DNA from: Anaerolineae bacterium
GTDB taxonomy: Bacteria; Chloroflexota; Anaerolineae; 4572-78; J111
DNA: 64,000 bases
Assembly: GCA_023151115.1 (NCBI GenBank)
Contig: JAKLJP010000006.1
Coordinates: 62,001-126,000 of the forward strand
Direction: 5' to 3'
How positions within the stretch are numbered: the stretch's first letter is position 1; every line of letters starts with the position of its first letter. The notes beneath the pieces are model-generated. The model searched no databases. It saw only the letters and a list, made by a program, of their open reading frames with translations, and had not been told where the DNA came from. Position numbers and translations under genes: made by a program. This document shows positions 8,943-16,448 of the stretch, piece by piece.

Positions 8943-9044
8943 TGCCCGCCGGGGGCTGGAAGCCCCCGGCTACGATAGGTGAAAACCGCTTGAAAGCGGT
9001 TCACCAGCCTGCTTTAGCGGGCTTCCACCTATAATAGCCGGGCA
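8943..9044. repeat. GC-rich nested hairpin element
   Basis: Outer ends TGCCCG and CGGGCA enclose GGCTA-N2-ATAGGTG paired with CACCTAT-N2-TAGCC. Inside are smaller hairpins: CGGGGGCTGGAAGCCCCCG and AACCGCTTGAAAGCGGTT. The rest of the gap 8826-9188 shows no gene. A related nested element occupies 46446-46539. May double as a terminator between the convergent genes. Confidence 0.75.
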
Positions 9045-9188
9045 TTTCAACGCTGGGCAGGCGGCGTGGCTGAGGCGATTTTGTAATTACCGAGAGCCTG
9101 GGCCAGCAGTTGGCCGATATGCCGCTAATCCAGGCTTCTATTGACCCTGGCTATTCTTGCACCGATCGGTAACAAAAATTGTGTTCCC

Positions 9189-10127
9189 CTACCAATTCTT
9201 GCGCCAATTGGCAGTGACAATAGATTTGTCATAGGTCACTTCGATCTCGATGGGTTCAGAGAGAGTAGAGGTGGCGGTGCGCTGGTCGTCGGTGGTAACC
9301 ACTGTCAGAATCCATTTGCATGGAACCGGCTTGGTAGCCAGGGTAATATCATAAAAACCGGGCGGCCAAAAAGCGCCGCCGCCGTTTAGCCCGCCTACCG
9401 GCCCAGACGGATTAGAGATAACCGAAAAACCGCCGCAACTGGCCTGAACGTAGACGCCGTTAACCGGATTGCCGGCCGGGTCGGTGATATTGCCCAGAAA
9501 GCGAGTCAAACCATAATTGGTGTCGTTGTACCAGCCGGTCGGCTCGAACTGGTATTTGGGTTTTTCGGGGGTCGGGGTGGCTTCCGGGGTAGGCGTAGGA
9601 GGTGGGGGTGGGGCAACCACCACCGGCACATTGGCGGTATTGCTGGCCTGCACCACTGATCCAGCCACCCAGCCGGTTGCGCCGTCAGCATTGCTGATTT
9701 GCCACCAGGAGGCTTCGTTGTTGCGCCCAATAATCGGCACAGTTAAATTCGGCGGCAGAGCGGCCACCACCGGATAGTTAGTGCCCGGCCCGCTCCGAAC
9801 ATTGACCGTGTTGGCGGCGACCAACTGCGGCCTCACCGGGGTGGGCGTGGGCGTCGGCGGCACGGGAGTCGGCGTGTCCGGCGGCAGGGTTGAGCTGGGC
9901 GTGGGCGAAGGCAGGACTGTGGCTGTGGGCAGCGGCGTCGAGGTGGGCAGAACGACAATGGCCGTTGCCAACGGCGCGGGGACAGGGGTGAAAGTGGGCG
10001 CGGGCGTCCGGGTAAGCTGGACCCGTTCACTACGGACTCGAAACAGCCAGGCAAACAGGGCTGTTGCTGCCAGGTAAAGGATTAGAATGAGCAGGACAAT
10101 CAGGCTGAGATAGCGGACTTTTTGCAT
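9189..10127 (-). CDS. membrane-anchored SH3b-domain protein with Pro/Thr linkers
   Basis: 312 residues. One N-terminal membrane segment (residues 7-30) is followed by a long Thr-Pro-rich linker (about 38-98). A bacterial SH3 (SH3b) domain comes next (about 102-162), with VNVRSGPGTNYPVV and GATGWVAGSVV. A second Pro-Thr linker leads to a C-terminal beta-sandwich that may be carboxypeptidase-regulatory-like (DPAGNPVNGVYV). Anchored outside the membrane, probably contacting the wall or a surface polymer. This TPTP-linker style is common in Chloroflexota. Stands alone; converges with the MoaD gene. Confidence 0.82.
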   Translation of the reverse strand: MQKVRYLSLIVLLILILYLAATALFAWLFRVRSERVQLTRTPAPTFTPVPAPLATAIVVLPTSTPLPTATVLPSPTPSSTLPPDTPTPVPPTPTPTPVRPQLVAANTVNVRSGPGTNYPVVAALPPNLTVPIIGRNNEASWWQISNADGATGWVAGSVVQASNTANVPVVVAPPPPPTPTPEATPTPEKPKYQFEPTGWYNDTNYGLTRFLGNITDPAGNPVNGVYVQASCGGFSVISNPSGPVGGLNGGGAFWPPGFYDITLATKPVPCKWILTVVTTDDQRTATSTLSEPIEIEVTYDKSIVTANWRKNW

Positions 10128-10137
10128 CGTTAACCTT

Positions 10138-10228
10138 CAGTAAATCACGAATTGAGGAGCCAGCACCCCCCAGGTGCGGCTCCGCTCGGCACGTAGGCGT
10201 GCCTCACTCCTCAAAATTGTGATTTCAG
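10138..10228. repeat. MITE-like element, GTAAATCACGAATT ends
   Basis: Inverted ends CAGTAAATCACGAATTGAGGAG and CTCCTCAAAATTGTGATTTCAG (imperfect) with a GC-rich inner hairpin built on AGGCGTGCCTC and GGTGCGGCTCCG. It lies directly upstream of the SH3b gene. Same design as the elements at 21047 and 53868, including the GAGGAG/CTCCTC step inside the ends. Confidence 0.72.
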
Positions 10229-10274
10229 GTTCGTTGAGTTAGTTTAGCCAGCTACCCTCAAATCGGCAAATGCT

Positions 10275-11489
10275 TTACCGGCCCAGTTGTTCAGCCAAAA
10301 CCCGGCCCAGGCGGGCGATGCCTTCCCGAATTTGGGCAGGGGTGGCGTTGGAGAAGTTCAATCGCAGGGTATTCTCGCCGCCGCCATTAGGGAACATAGG
10401 TTCCCCAGGGACAAAAGCCACATGGGCGGCCAGAGCAGCCGGCAGCAGCGCAACCCCGCTGATCCCTGGCGGCAACGTAACCCACAGAAAGAGGCCGCCG
10501 TCCGGGTGAGTCCAATGCGCTTCGGGCGGAAAATGTTCCGCCAGAGCTGCCAGCATCACCTCGCGGCGCTCCCGGTAAACCCGGCGAATCACGGGCAGAT
10601 GTCGCTGCAAAAAGCCATCCCGAACTGCTTCATAAGCAATCATTTGATTGAACGTGGCCGAGTGGAGATCGGCGCCCTGCTTGGCCTGCACCAGCTTGCG
10701 GATCACCTCCAGCGGAGCCACAATCCAGGCCAGGCGCAGTCCCGGCGCCAGTGTTTTGGAAAAGGTACTGAGGTAAATCACACTGCCGTTGTAATCACCC
10801 TCACTCAAACCTGAACCGCCAACTTCCAGAATTTTAGGAATCGGTTCGCCTTCAAAGCGCAGTTCCCCGTAGGCATCGTCTTCTATAATGGGCACGCCGT
10901 AGCGTTGGGCCAGATCAACCAGTTGCTGCCGCCGTTCCAGGGTGAGGGTTACGCCGGTTGGGTTTTGAAAGGTGGGCATGGTGTAAATCAGTTTGGGGCT
11001 GACTTGCAGGGCCGGCTCCAGGGTGGCAGTAATCATGCCCTGCTCATCAGAAGGGACGGCGATGTACTCGGCTTCGTAGGCGTCAAAAGCCTGGAGCGCG
11101 CCCATGTAGGTCGGCGCTTCGACCACCAGCCGGTCGCCAGGGTTGATAAAAATTTTACCCAGCAGATCGAGGGCCTGCTGCGAGCCGGAGGTGATGAGGA
11201 TGTTGTCGGGTGAGATGGTCAGGCCGGGGGCGGTGTGTTGGGCCACCCACTCGCGCAGGGGACGATACCCTTCGGTGGTGCTGTATTGCAGAGCTTGAGG
11301 GCCAAAATCACGAAGAACCCGGTCGGCGGCCACGGCCATTTCTTCGACTGGGAAGATTTCTGGCGCGGGGAGTCCGCCGGCAAAAGAGATCATGTCAGGC
11401 TGCTCCGTTACTTTGAGCAGTTCTCGAATGGCTGAACTGGTCATGCGTTGAGTCCGCTGGGCGTAGCGATGAGTCCATGAAATAGGCAT
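10275..11489 (-). CDS. PLP-dependent aminotransferase (fold type I, ARO8/LysN-like)
   Basis: 404 residues from ATG 11487-11489. The longer frame to 11594 would only add residues encoded by a repeat array, and AGGAGACTCACT sits correctly before the internal ATG. The PLP lysine is in STFSKTLAPGLRLAW, the cofactor Asp/Tyr region is IIEDDAYGELRF, and SGSQQALDLLGK is the phosphate-binding loop. The family transfers amino groups among 2-aminoadipate, aromatic and branched-chain amino acids with 2-oxoglutarate. No DNA-binding GntR domain, so it is not MocR. Substrate uncertain. Confidence 0.9.
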   Translation of the reverse strand: MPISWTHRYAQRTQRMTSSAIRELLKVTEQPDMISFAGGLPAPEIFPVEEMAVAADRVLRDFGPQALQYSTTEGYRPLREWVAQHTAPGLTISPDNILITSGSQQALDLLGKIFINPGDRLVVEAPTYMGALQAFDAYEAEYIAVPSDEQGMITATLEPALQVSPKLIYTMPTFQNPTGVTLTLERRQQLVDLAQRYGVPIIEDDAYGELRFEGEPIPKILEVGGSGLSEGDYNGSVIYLSTFSKTLAPGLRLAWIVAPLEVIRKLVQAKQGADLHSATFNQMIAYEAVRDGFLQRHLPVIRRVYRERREVMLAALAEHFPPEAHWTHPDGGLFLWVTLPPGISGVALLPAALAAHVAFVPGEPMFPNGGGENTLRLNFSNATPAQIREGIARLGRVLAEQLGR

Positions 11490-11501
11490 AGTGAGTCTCC
11501 T

Positions 11502-11602
11502 GGAAGAATGGAAGAATGGAAATTGGAAGACTGGAGGATTGGAAAAATGGAGGGTTGACAAAATTTGCCACCTTCCAACCTTCCAACTTTCCAACGTTCC
11601 AG
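11502..11602. repeat. palindromic tandem array, GGAAGAATGGAA family
   Basis: The left arm (11502-11557) repeats GGAAGAAT, GGAAGACT, GGAGGATT and GGAAAAAT. The right arm (11570-11602) repeats CTTCCAAC and TTTCCAAC, the complementary unit. It lies just upstream of the aminotransferase start, and an open frame through it falsely extends that gene. Confidence 0.88.
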
Positions 11603-11675
11603 ACAGCTTAGCATCAATAAGTTGGGTTGGGTATAGCCAATTGGCTCAGTCCGCTGCGGGCCAATTGGCTTTTAT

Positions 11676-12584
11676 TTACATAACCAGCCAAAGCAAAACA
11701 GTCACGGTAGCGATGCTGGTCAGGGTGCTGACAAAGACAACAGCGGCGGTAAATTCGGCGTCGGCCCCAAATTCGGCGGCCAGGACACTGCTAATCACAG
11801 CAGTGGGCAGGCTGGCTTGCACAATCACCACCTGTTGGGTGATACCCGACATGCCCAGGAAAGCGGCCAGCGGAAAGGCGATGAGCGGCGCAATCACCAG
11901 GCGGGCCGCAGTAGCCAGGACAATGGGTCGCCACCGCCCCCTAACCGAAACGCGGGCCAGTTGCAGCCCCAGTACGACCAGCATGGCCGGCACGGCAGCC
12001 TGTCCCAATAAAGTAACGGCCCGTTCGAGCGGGAGCGGTAAGGTAATATCGCTCAGGTTGATGAAGAGTCCCAGGGCAGTGGCATAGGGCAAGGGGACGG
12101 TGAACATGTTAAATAGTGAACGTTTGATTGAAGCCGTACCGCGTGAGGCCAGAAAAACCCCCACTGTGTTTGCCAGAATCGCCGTAATGACAAAAAAAAC
12201 AACGGCGCGCTGCAAGCCGACGGCTCCAAAGGCAAATTCGCTCAGCGGCAAGCCATAATTGCCGGCATTAATCACCACTACGCTGAGCATAAACGCGCTT
12301 TCGAGTTTGCGGTCAAAGTGAAAAAGACGGGCCAGGATCCAACTGACAATTGTCATCAGCAGGTAAAAAATGACAATCATGGCTGCAATCGAGCCGATTT
12401 CACCCGCACGCAGGTCAGATTTAGCAATACTGCCGATGATCAAAAAAGGGTTGAACAGATAAAAGATAACACGAGACAAAACACGGGGATCGGGCGAGCG
12501 GTAATGACCGAGCATAAAGGCCAGGCCAACTATGATAAAAATGGGGACGATGATGTTGTAGATGATGTTGAGTACGGATAACAC
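11676..12584 (-). CDS. AEC family transporter (auxin efflux carrier-like)
   Basis: A 302-residue integral membrane protein with about ten hydrophobic segments in two halves, the AEC/BASS fold. It opens with NIIYNIIVPIFIIVGLAFMLG, and residues NAGNYGLPL in the fourth or fifth helix are the family hallmark (conserved Asn-x-Gly-N-x-G). Bacterial members export or import carboxylates such as malate or malonate. No operon partner; the upstream aminotransferase is transcribed the same way but 85 bases of repeat and spacer intervene. Confidence 0.87.
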   Translation of the reverse strand: MLSVLNIIYNIIVPIFIIVGLAFMLGHYRSPDPRVLSRVIFYLFNPFLIIGSIAKSDLRAGEIGSIAAMIVIFYLLMTIVSWILARLFHFDRKLESAFMLSVVVINAGNYGLPLSEFAFGAVGLQRAVVFFVITAILANTVGVFLASRGTASIKRSLFNMFTVPLPYATALGLFINLSDITLPLPLERAVTLLGQAAVPAMLVVLGLQLARVSVRGRWRPIVLATAARLVIAPLIAFPLAAFLGMSGITQQVVIVQASLPTAVISSVLAAEFGADAEFTAAVVFVSTLTSIATVTVLLWLVM

Positions 12585-12625
12585 GATTTATGATTTACGA
12601 TTTTGGATTTACGATTTACGATTTC
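12583..12625. repeat. tandem array, GATTTACGATTT family, copy 1
   Basis: Tandem 7-8 bp units: GATTTAT, GATTTACG, ATTTTG, GATTTACG, ATTTACG. Its first bases overlap the AEC start codon region. The unit family recurs at 39402-39444, 48778-48840 and 57000-57072. Confidence 0.88.
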
Positions 12626-12735
12626 TAACAGATACTTAAAGCTAATAGGGAAATCAATTTAGGGATACCAAATAGCCGGGGCTACCCGGGAGGTGGTTTG
12701 GGACGGCACATTTTTTACGACCGTCCTAAAAATAA

Positions 12736-12824
12736 GACGCAGATGACGCAGATTCGACAGATTTTCGCTGATTTTCTATAAATTTTCTGCGTAAATCTGT
12801 GTTTACCAGCGTTCATCTGCGTTC
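12736..12824. repeat. long imperfect palindrome, ACGCAGATGACGCAGA type
   Basis: The left arm ACGCAGATGACGCAGATTC followed by ACAGATTTTCGCTGA pairs with the right arm TCTGCGTAAATCTGTG and GCGTTCATCTGCGTTC. About 89 bp. This palindrome type is dispersed in many bacterial genomes. Apart from it and the array at 12583, the gap to 12951 shows no feature. Confidence 0.8.
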
Positions 12825-12951
12825 TATTTAAAAAGCGCAAAGGTAGTGACCATCGGTTATAGGACAAAAATTGTAATATTCGTGAAAATTTGTATCATTT
12901 GTGGCCTAAAAACAGTTTACGATGCGACCCTTAAATTCTGAATTTGAACTT

Positions 12952-13341
12952 ATGGAACTGACCCTAACCACCCCGGCCCTGCTTTTTCCGGCCATATCGT
13001 TACTATTACTCGCCTATACCAATCGCTTTTTGGCTCTGGCCGCCTTGATGCGCGATCTTTACGCTCGTTACAAAACAGCACCGGACCCCAAAATCAAAGG
13101 CCAATTGGCTAATCTGCGCTACCGGATTGTTATTATCCGCAATATGCAGGTCTTTGGGGTAGCCAGTTTTTTTGGCTGCGTCTTGTGCATGTTTTTGTTG
13201 TTTGCCGGGCAAAGCCTGGCCGGAACGTGGACTTTTGGCGGCAGTCTAATCCTACTGCTGATCTCGCTGGCGTTGTCGCTGCGGGAAATTCAGGTTTCGA
13301 TTGATGCTTTGAGTTTGCAAATTCAGGATTTAGACGACTAA
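12952..13341 (+). CDS. DUF2721 membrane protein
   Basis: About 129 residues from ATG 12952; ATG 12922 would add ten residues not typical of the family, and neither has a clear ribosome site. The N-terminus LTTPALLFPAISLLLLAYTN and the central RNMQVFGVASFFGCVLCMF are the DUF2721 signatures, with three predicted membrane helices. Function of the family is unknown. Converges with the SPFH gene after a 6-base gap. Confidence 0.85.
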   Translation: MELTLTTPALLFPAISLLLLAYTNRFLALAALMRDLYARYKTAPDPKIKGQLANLRYRIVIIRNMQVFGVASFFGCVLCMFLLFAGQSLAGTWTFGGSLILLLISLALSLREIQVSIDALSLQIQDLDD

Positions 13342-13347
13342 AGAAAA

Positions 13348-15054
13348 TTATCCTGCTTCGCCTGCCCTGTCATTCCGCTCATCTTTTCTGCTTGGCAGTT
13401 GAATCCCCAAGCTATCGGCCATCGCCAAAATGCGGGCCAAAAAGGCAGAAAGAGCATCAAACGCGCCGTCGCCGTTGCCGGTTTGCAGTACCTTTAATTC
13501 GTGGACTGCGGGCATGTGGGCGGCCAGTTCGGGTAGTTTGTCCACCAGCCGGCCGGCCAGGTCGCGCTCGTTCATCAGGTTGCGCACCTCCTGCTGCAAG
13601 CGGGCGATGTTGGTTTCGCCCTGGGCTAGAGCTAATTTGACTCGGTTGGTCGCCTCTTCCAACGCCAGCCGCACCTCGCTCTCCTGCTGCCGCCGGGCCA
13701 ATTCGGCTTCCAGTTTGGCCGCCTGGAGACGGTCGGCTTGAGCCTGGACCAGCAGTTTATAGTTGGCTTCCAGCGTTTGCAGGGTGGTCTCGCGTTCCAG
13801 CCGCTGCTGGTCGGCCTGCAACTGCGCTTCGGCCAGCCGGATTTCTTCGGCCAGTTCTTTTAGGGCCTGCTCCACTTGCAGCGCCTTCTGGCGCGCTTTG
13901 GCCTCCGCATCGAGGCGGGTCCGTTCCAGGCTCTCTTCTTGTTCCCGCCGCAGCAGGGCCAGCTTCATGGCCTGCTCATCCTCCGCCGCTTGAATTCGCA
14001 GCCGCTGCTCCGACTCGCGCCGAGTCAGGGTGGTCTGCTCTTCGAGTTGAATTTTCTGGCGGGCCATCTCCTGCTCCCTGGTAAAGCGGGCGCCTTCCTC
14101 GGCCAGCTTGATCTGCAAGGCTTCGGTCTGCTTGCTCTGCTTGATCCGCTCAATGGCGACCATCGTTTCGGCTTCGCTGGTTTCGGCCACCTGCCGGTTT
14201 TCCAGCTCCTTCTGACGGATTTCATCCTGGGCCAGCAAATAGCTGATACGGGCTGTCTTTTCCTGATCGTAGCGAAAGGGCGCTTGCAAATGTTCCCACA
14301 AACGCTGCGAGCTGACCAGCGCCTCTTTGATCTGCACCGTCACAATCTTGATGCCCAGGCCCTCATCCCCACCCCGGCCTTCGGCCACGGTTTTCAGGCG
14401 CGAGGTCAGTTCTTCGATGATCGGCTCCTTGTCGGCCAGCACCTCCTGCACGCTCATCGTGGCAATTTTGTCCTTGATGCCGGCCTCGGCCTGCTCCCGC
14501 AGTTGGGCGTTGACAATGCCCAACGGATCGCGGCTATCCGAGAAGTCGAGCTTTTTGTAAGCTATTCCAAAATCGTTGATCTGCCACTGGACGTAAGCCA
14601 GAATGTTGATGCCCTGCTTTTCCTGGCTGATGCAGTTGGCGACAATGCCAATGGTTTGCATCGCCGCCGGGACGACCAGGTAAGCGTCGGTGTAGGGGTT
14701 GTAATTGAACGAGACGCCCAGGCCCAACGTCACCGGCTCTTTGCGGCCCAGGCGAGTGTGGACCACGTACGCATTGGGCGGGACGATGATCCGCTTAAAC
14801 ATCCAGAAGCCGGTCTCGCGGACACGGAGGGGTTCTTTTTCCAGTTGCAACTCTTCCGAAGTTTTGAGGCCGGAGGGCGGCGGAGGCGCACTTCGAGCCG
14901 GCTGCGGCGCATACCCCGGCGCAGCCGGTGGACCACCGGCGCTCAGCGTCGCCGGGAGCGGGGCCGGCGCTTCGACCATGGGCGGCTCAGCCTCTCGTTG
15001 CTGGACGATATTCTGTTCCATAAACACATTAGCGGCGGCGCGGCGTTTTTCCAT
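13348..15054 (-). CDS. SPFH/band-7 domain protein with long coiled coil
   Basis: 568 residues. A Pro/Ala-rich N-terminal 60 residues is followed by a band-7 domain (about 85-290) and a charged coiled coil (about 290-490; long runs of Glu, Arg, Gln and Ala). A globular tail follows. No membrane segment is obvious, so attachment may be peripheral. CGGAGATATCCTC precedes the ATG. Related to flotillin/YdjI-type scaffolds of membrane microdomains. An open frame of 427 codons on the opposite strand is a codon-bias shadow. Function beyond scaffolding is not readable. Confidence 0.85.
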   Translation of the reverse strand: MEKRRAAANVFMEQNIVQQREAEPPMVEAPAPLPATLSAGGPPAAPGYAPQPARSAPPPPSGLKTSEELQLEKEPLRVRETGFWMFKRIIVPPNAYVVHTRLGRKEPVTLGLGVSFNYNPYTDAYLVVPAAMQTIGIVANCISQEKQGINILAYVQWQINDFGIAYKKLDFSDSRDPLGIVNAQLREQAEAGIKDKIATMSVQEVLADKEPIIEELTSRLKTVAEGRGGDEGLGIKIVTVQIKEALVSSQRLWEHLQAPFRYDQEKTARISYLLAQDEIRQKELENRQVAETSEAETMVAIERIKQSKQTEALQIKLAEEGARFTREQEMARQKIQLEEQTTLTRRESEQRLRIQAAEDEQAMKLALLRREQEESLERTRLDAEAKARQKALQVEQALKELAEEIRLAEAQLQADQQRLERETTLQTLEANYKLLVQAQADRLQAAKLEAELARRQQESEVRLALEEATNRVKLALAQGETNIARLQQEVRNLMNERDLAGRLVDKLPELAAHMPAVHELKVLQTGNGDGAFDALSAFLARILAMADSLGIQLPSRKDERNDRAGEAG

Positions 15055-15081
15055 GAGGATATCTCCGTAGTAAAAATGTTA

Positions 15082-15183
15082 GCTCATGTTAAGTACTGGT
15101 GCAAAGCAGGCCGAGCTCCCACGCCCGGCCCTCGGCGGCGTGGGAGCCGCCTCTGCTAAATTGCACTTGTTCTATACATGAGC
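15082..15183. repeat. 102-bp inverted-repeat element
   Basis: Ends GCTCATGT and ACATGAGC, then GGTGCAAAGCAG paired with CTGCTAAATTGCAC, and an inner GCTCCCACGC/GCGTGGGAGC hairpin. It lies upstream of the SPFH gene. The remaining gap to 15524 contains only the weak promoter noted next. Confidence 0.75.
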
Positions 15184-15377
15184 CAAATGTTATCTTTGCG
15201 TGTAACTGCTCGACTTCATGGCCGCCGAGAAGACGGCGGTCGGCGGTCACTTTTCTGCCGCCATTGTAACACGATTCAGGGGAACAAATCAACCGGGAAA
15301 ATGGGTTGGGTAGGGATAACTCCTTGACAAAAGAAGATGTGCCCCCACCAGTTAACCTCCAAAATTTATCAAGCCAG

Positions 15378-15408
15378 TTGTGTCAGAAAGCCACTTTTCG
15401 ATTATAAT
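15378..15408 (+). promoter_or_regulatory. possible promoter for the HAD phosphatase gene
   Basis: A perfect TATAAT at 15403-15408 with TTGTGT at 15378-15383; the 19-base spacer is longer than ideal. About 115 bases before the ATG at 15525. Confidence 0.3.
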
Positions 15409-15524
15409 GCTTACCCGTTCCGTTACTCATTTTAAATCCTTAAACCTGCCGCTTAATCGGGATGGGTAGATGAGAGGAGCTAATTAACTGTGTAAGATCA
15501 TAATTTCAGGTCGGGAACCCAAAC

Positions 15525-16352
15525 ATGGGCGACTACAAACTTGTGGTGCTGGATGTAGACGGCACCTTGGTTGGACACGGCGCTTATCCCAGCCAGCGAG
15601 TCGCCGCAGCCATTGCGGCGGCCAAAGCCAGAGGGGTCCAGGTGGTGTTAGGAACGGGCCGGGCCACCGAGGCCTGCTACCATCTGCTAAAGTTTCTAAA
15701 CCTGGATGGACTGCATATTTTATTCGACGGGGCGGCCGTGGTCGAATGGCCGAGCAACGACATCATTTTTTTGCAGGCGCTCCCCCCCAGAGCCGCCCAG
15801 CGTTTGATTGAACTTTCGCGTGAGCACGACCTATTTCTGGAAATTTATGCTCACGATTTTTATTTTATTGAAAAAGACGGCCAACTGGCCCAACACCAAC
15901 GCCAAAAGCTGCAAATTACGCCGCTTATAACAGATTTGATGAGCCTGGTCAACCGGATCAAAATGGTTAAAGGTCAACTTCTGGCCGCCGATGCCGAACA
16001 AAAGGAGCGGGCCGATCTGATTACGAGGGAGATGGCCGATTTGTGCAAAATATCGTGGAGTTTGGATCCCACCAACGGTATCTATTTTGGCAACGCGATT
16101 TCCCGATCTGTTTCCAAAGGCAACGCCCTGAACGAAATGATGGATTATCTGGGTATTAACGCCAGCCAGGTCATAGCTATTGGCGACTCGTTTAATGACC
16201 TGCCGATCTTTGAAGTAGCCGGAACTAAAATTGCCATGGGCCACGCCCCGACCAGTCTTAAAGAACTGGCTGACTGGGTCGCGCCAACGGTAGAAGAAGA
16301 CGGCGTGGCTGTGGCGATTGAAAAATTTATTCTCAGCAAATCCAATTTTTGA
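15525..16352 (+). CDS. HAD-superfamily phosphatase (Cof-type)
   Basis: 275 residues. Motif I DVDGT has nucleophile Asp10 and Asp12, the lysine of motif III is Lys198 (SVSKGNAL), and motif IV GDSFNDL has Asp221 and Asp225. A C2-type cap lies between. Cof-type enzymes dephosphorylate sugar phosphates, flavin or PLP phosphates. The last five residues, SKSNF, come from an inserted repeat element: a second copy of the codons for AIEKFIL lies at 16408-16428 and would continue in frame QKELN to a stop at 16443-16445. The gene therefore seems to have had a different C-terminus before the insertion. Confidence 0.9.
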   Translation: MGDYKLVVLDVDGTLVGHGAYPSQRVAAAIAAAKARGVQVVLGTGRATEACYHLLKFLNLDGLHILFDGAAVVEWPSNDIIFLQALPPRAAQRLIELSREHDLFLEIYAHDFYFIEKDGQLAQHQRQKLQITPLITDLMSLVNRIKMVKGQLLAADAEQKERADLITREMADLCKISWSLDPTNGIYFGNAISRSVSKGNALNEMMDYLGINASQVIAIGDSFNDLPIFEVAGTKIAMGHAPTSLKELADWVAPTVEEDGVAVAIEKFILSKSNF

Positions 16353-16427
16353 CCGTAGCAAAGGCATCCCCATGCCTTTGCCGACGGCATCCCTATGCCG
16401 TCCTGGGGCGATTGAAAAATTTATTCT
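16313..16427. repeat. element insertion with 21-bp flanking direct repeats
   Basis: The same 21 bases occur at 16313-16333 and 16407-16427 (starting GGCGATTGAAAAATT). Between them are 73 bases that begin AATCCAATTTTTGACCGTAGC after a few bases, matching the left part of the MITE-like element at 6983, and carry two copies of a GGCATCCC-ATGCC step. Looks like an insertion with target duplication, or a tandem duplication that then took in the element. Confidence 0.82.
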
Positions 16428-16448
16428 ACAGAAGGAGTTGAATTAAGC

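Noticed and set aside
6859..9188. tRNA or structured RNA genes in the gaps
   Set aside because: Hairpins are symmetric repeat elements; no cloverleaf with a T-loop GTTCGA-like sequence was found.
9833..10054. Small open frames overlapping the Pro/Thr linker of the SH3b protein
   Set aside because: Created by the repetitive linker codons; no start sites or conserved product.
11490..11594. N-terminal extension of the aminotransferase
   Set aside because: It translates a repeat array, and a good ribosome site sits before the internal ATG at 11489.
13876..15159. Long open frame of 427 codons opposite the SPFH gene
   Set aside because: Product is low-complexity with no domain; it mirrors the biased codons of the coiled-coil gene on the other strand.
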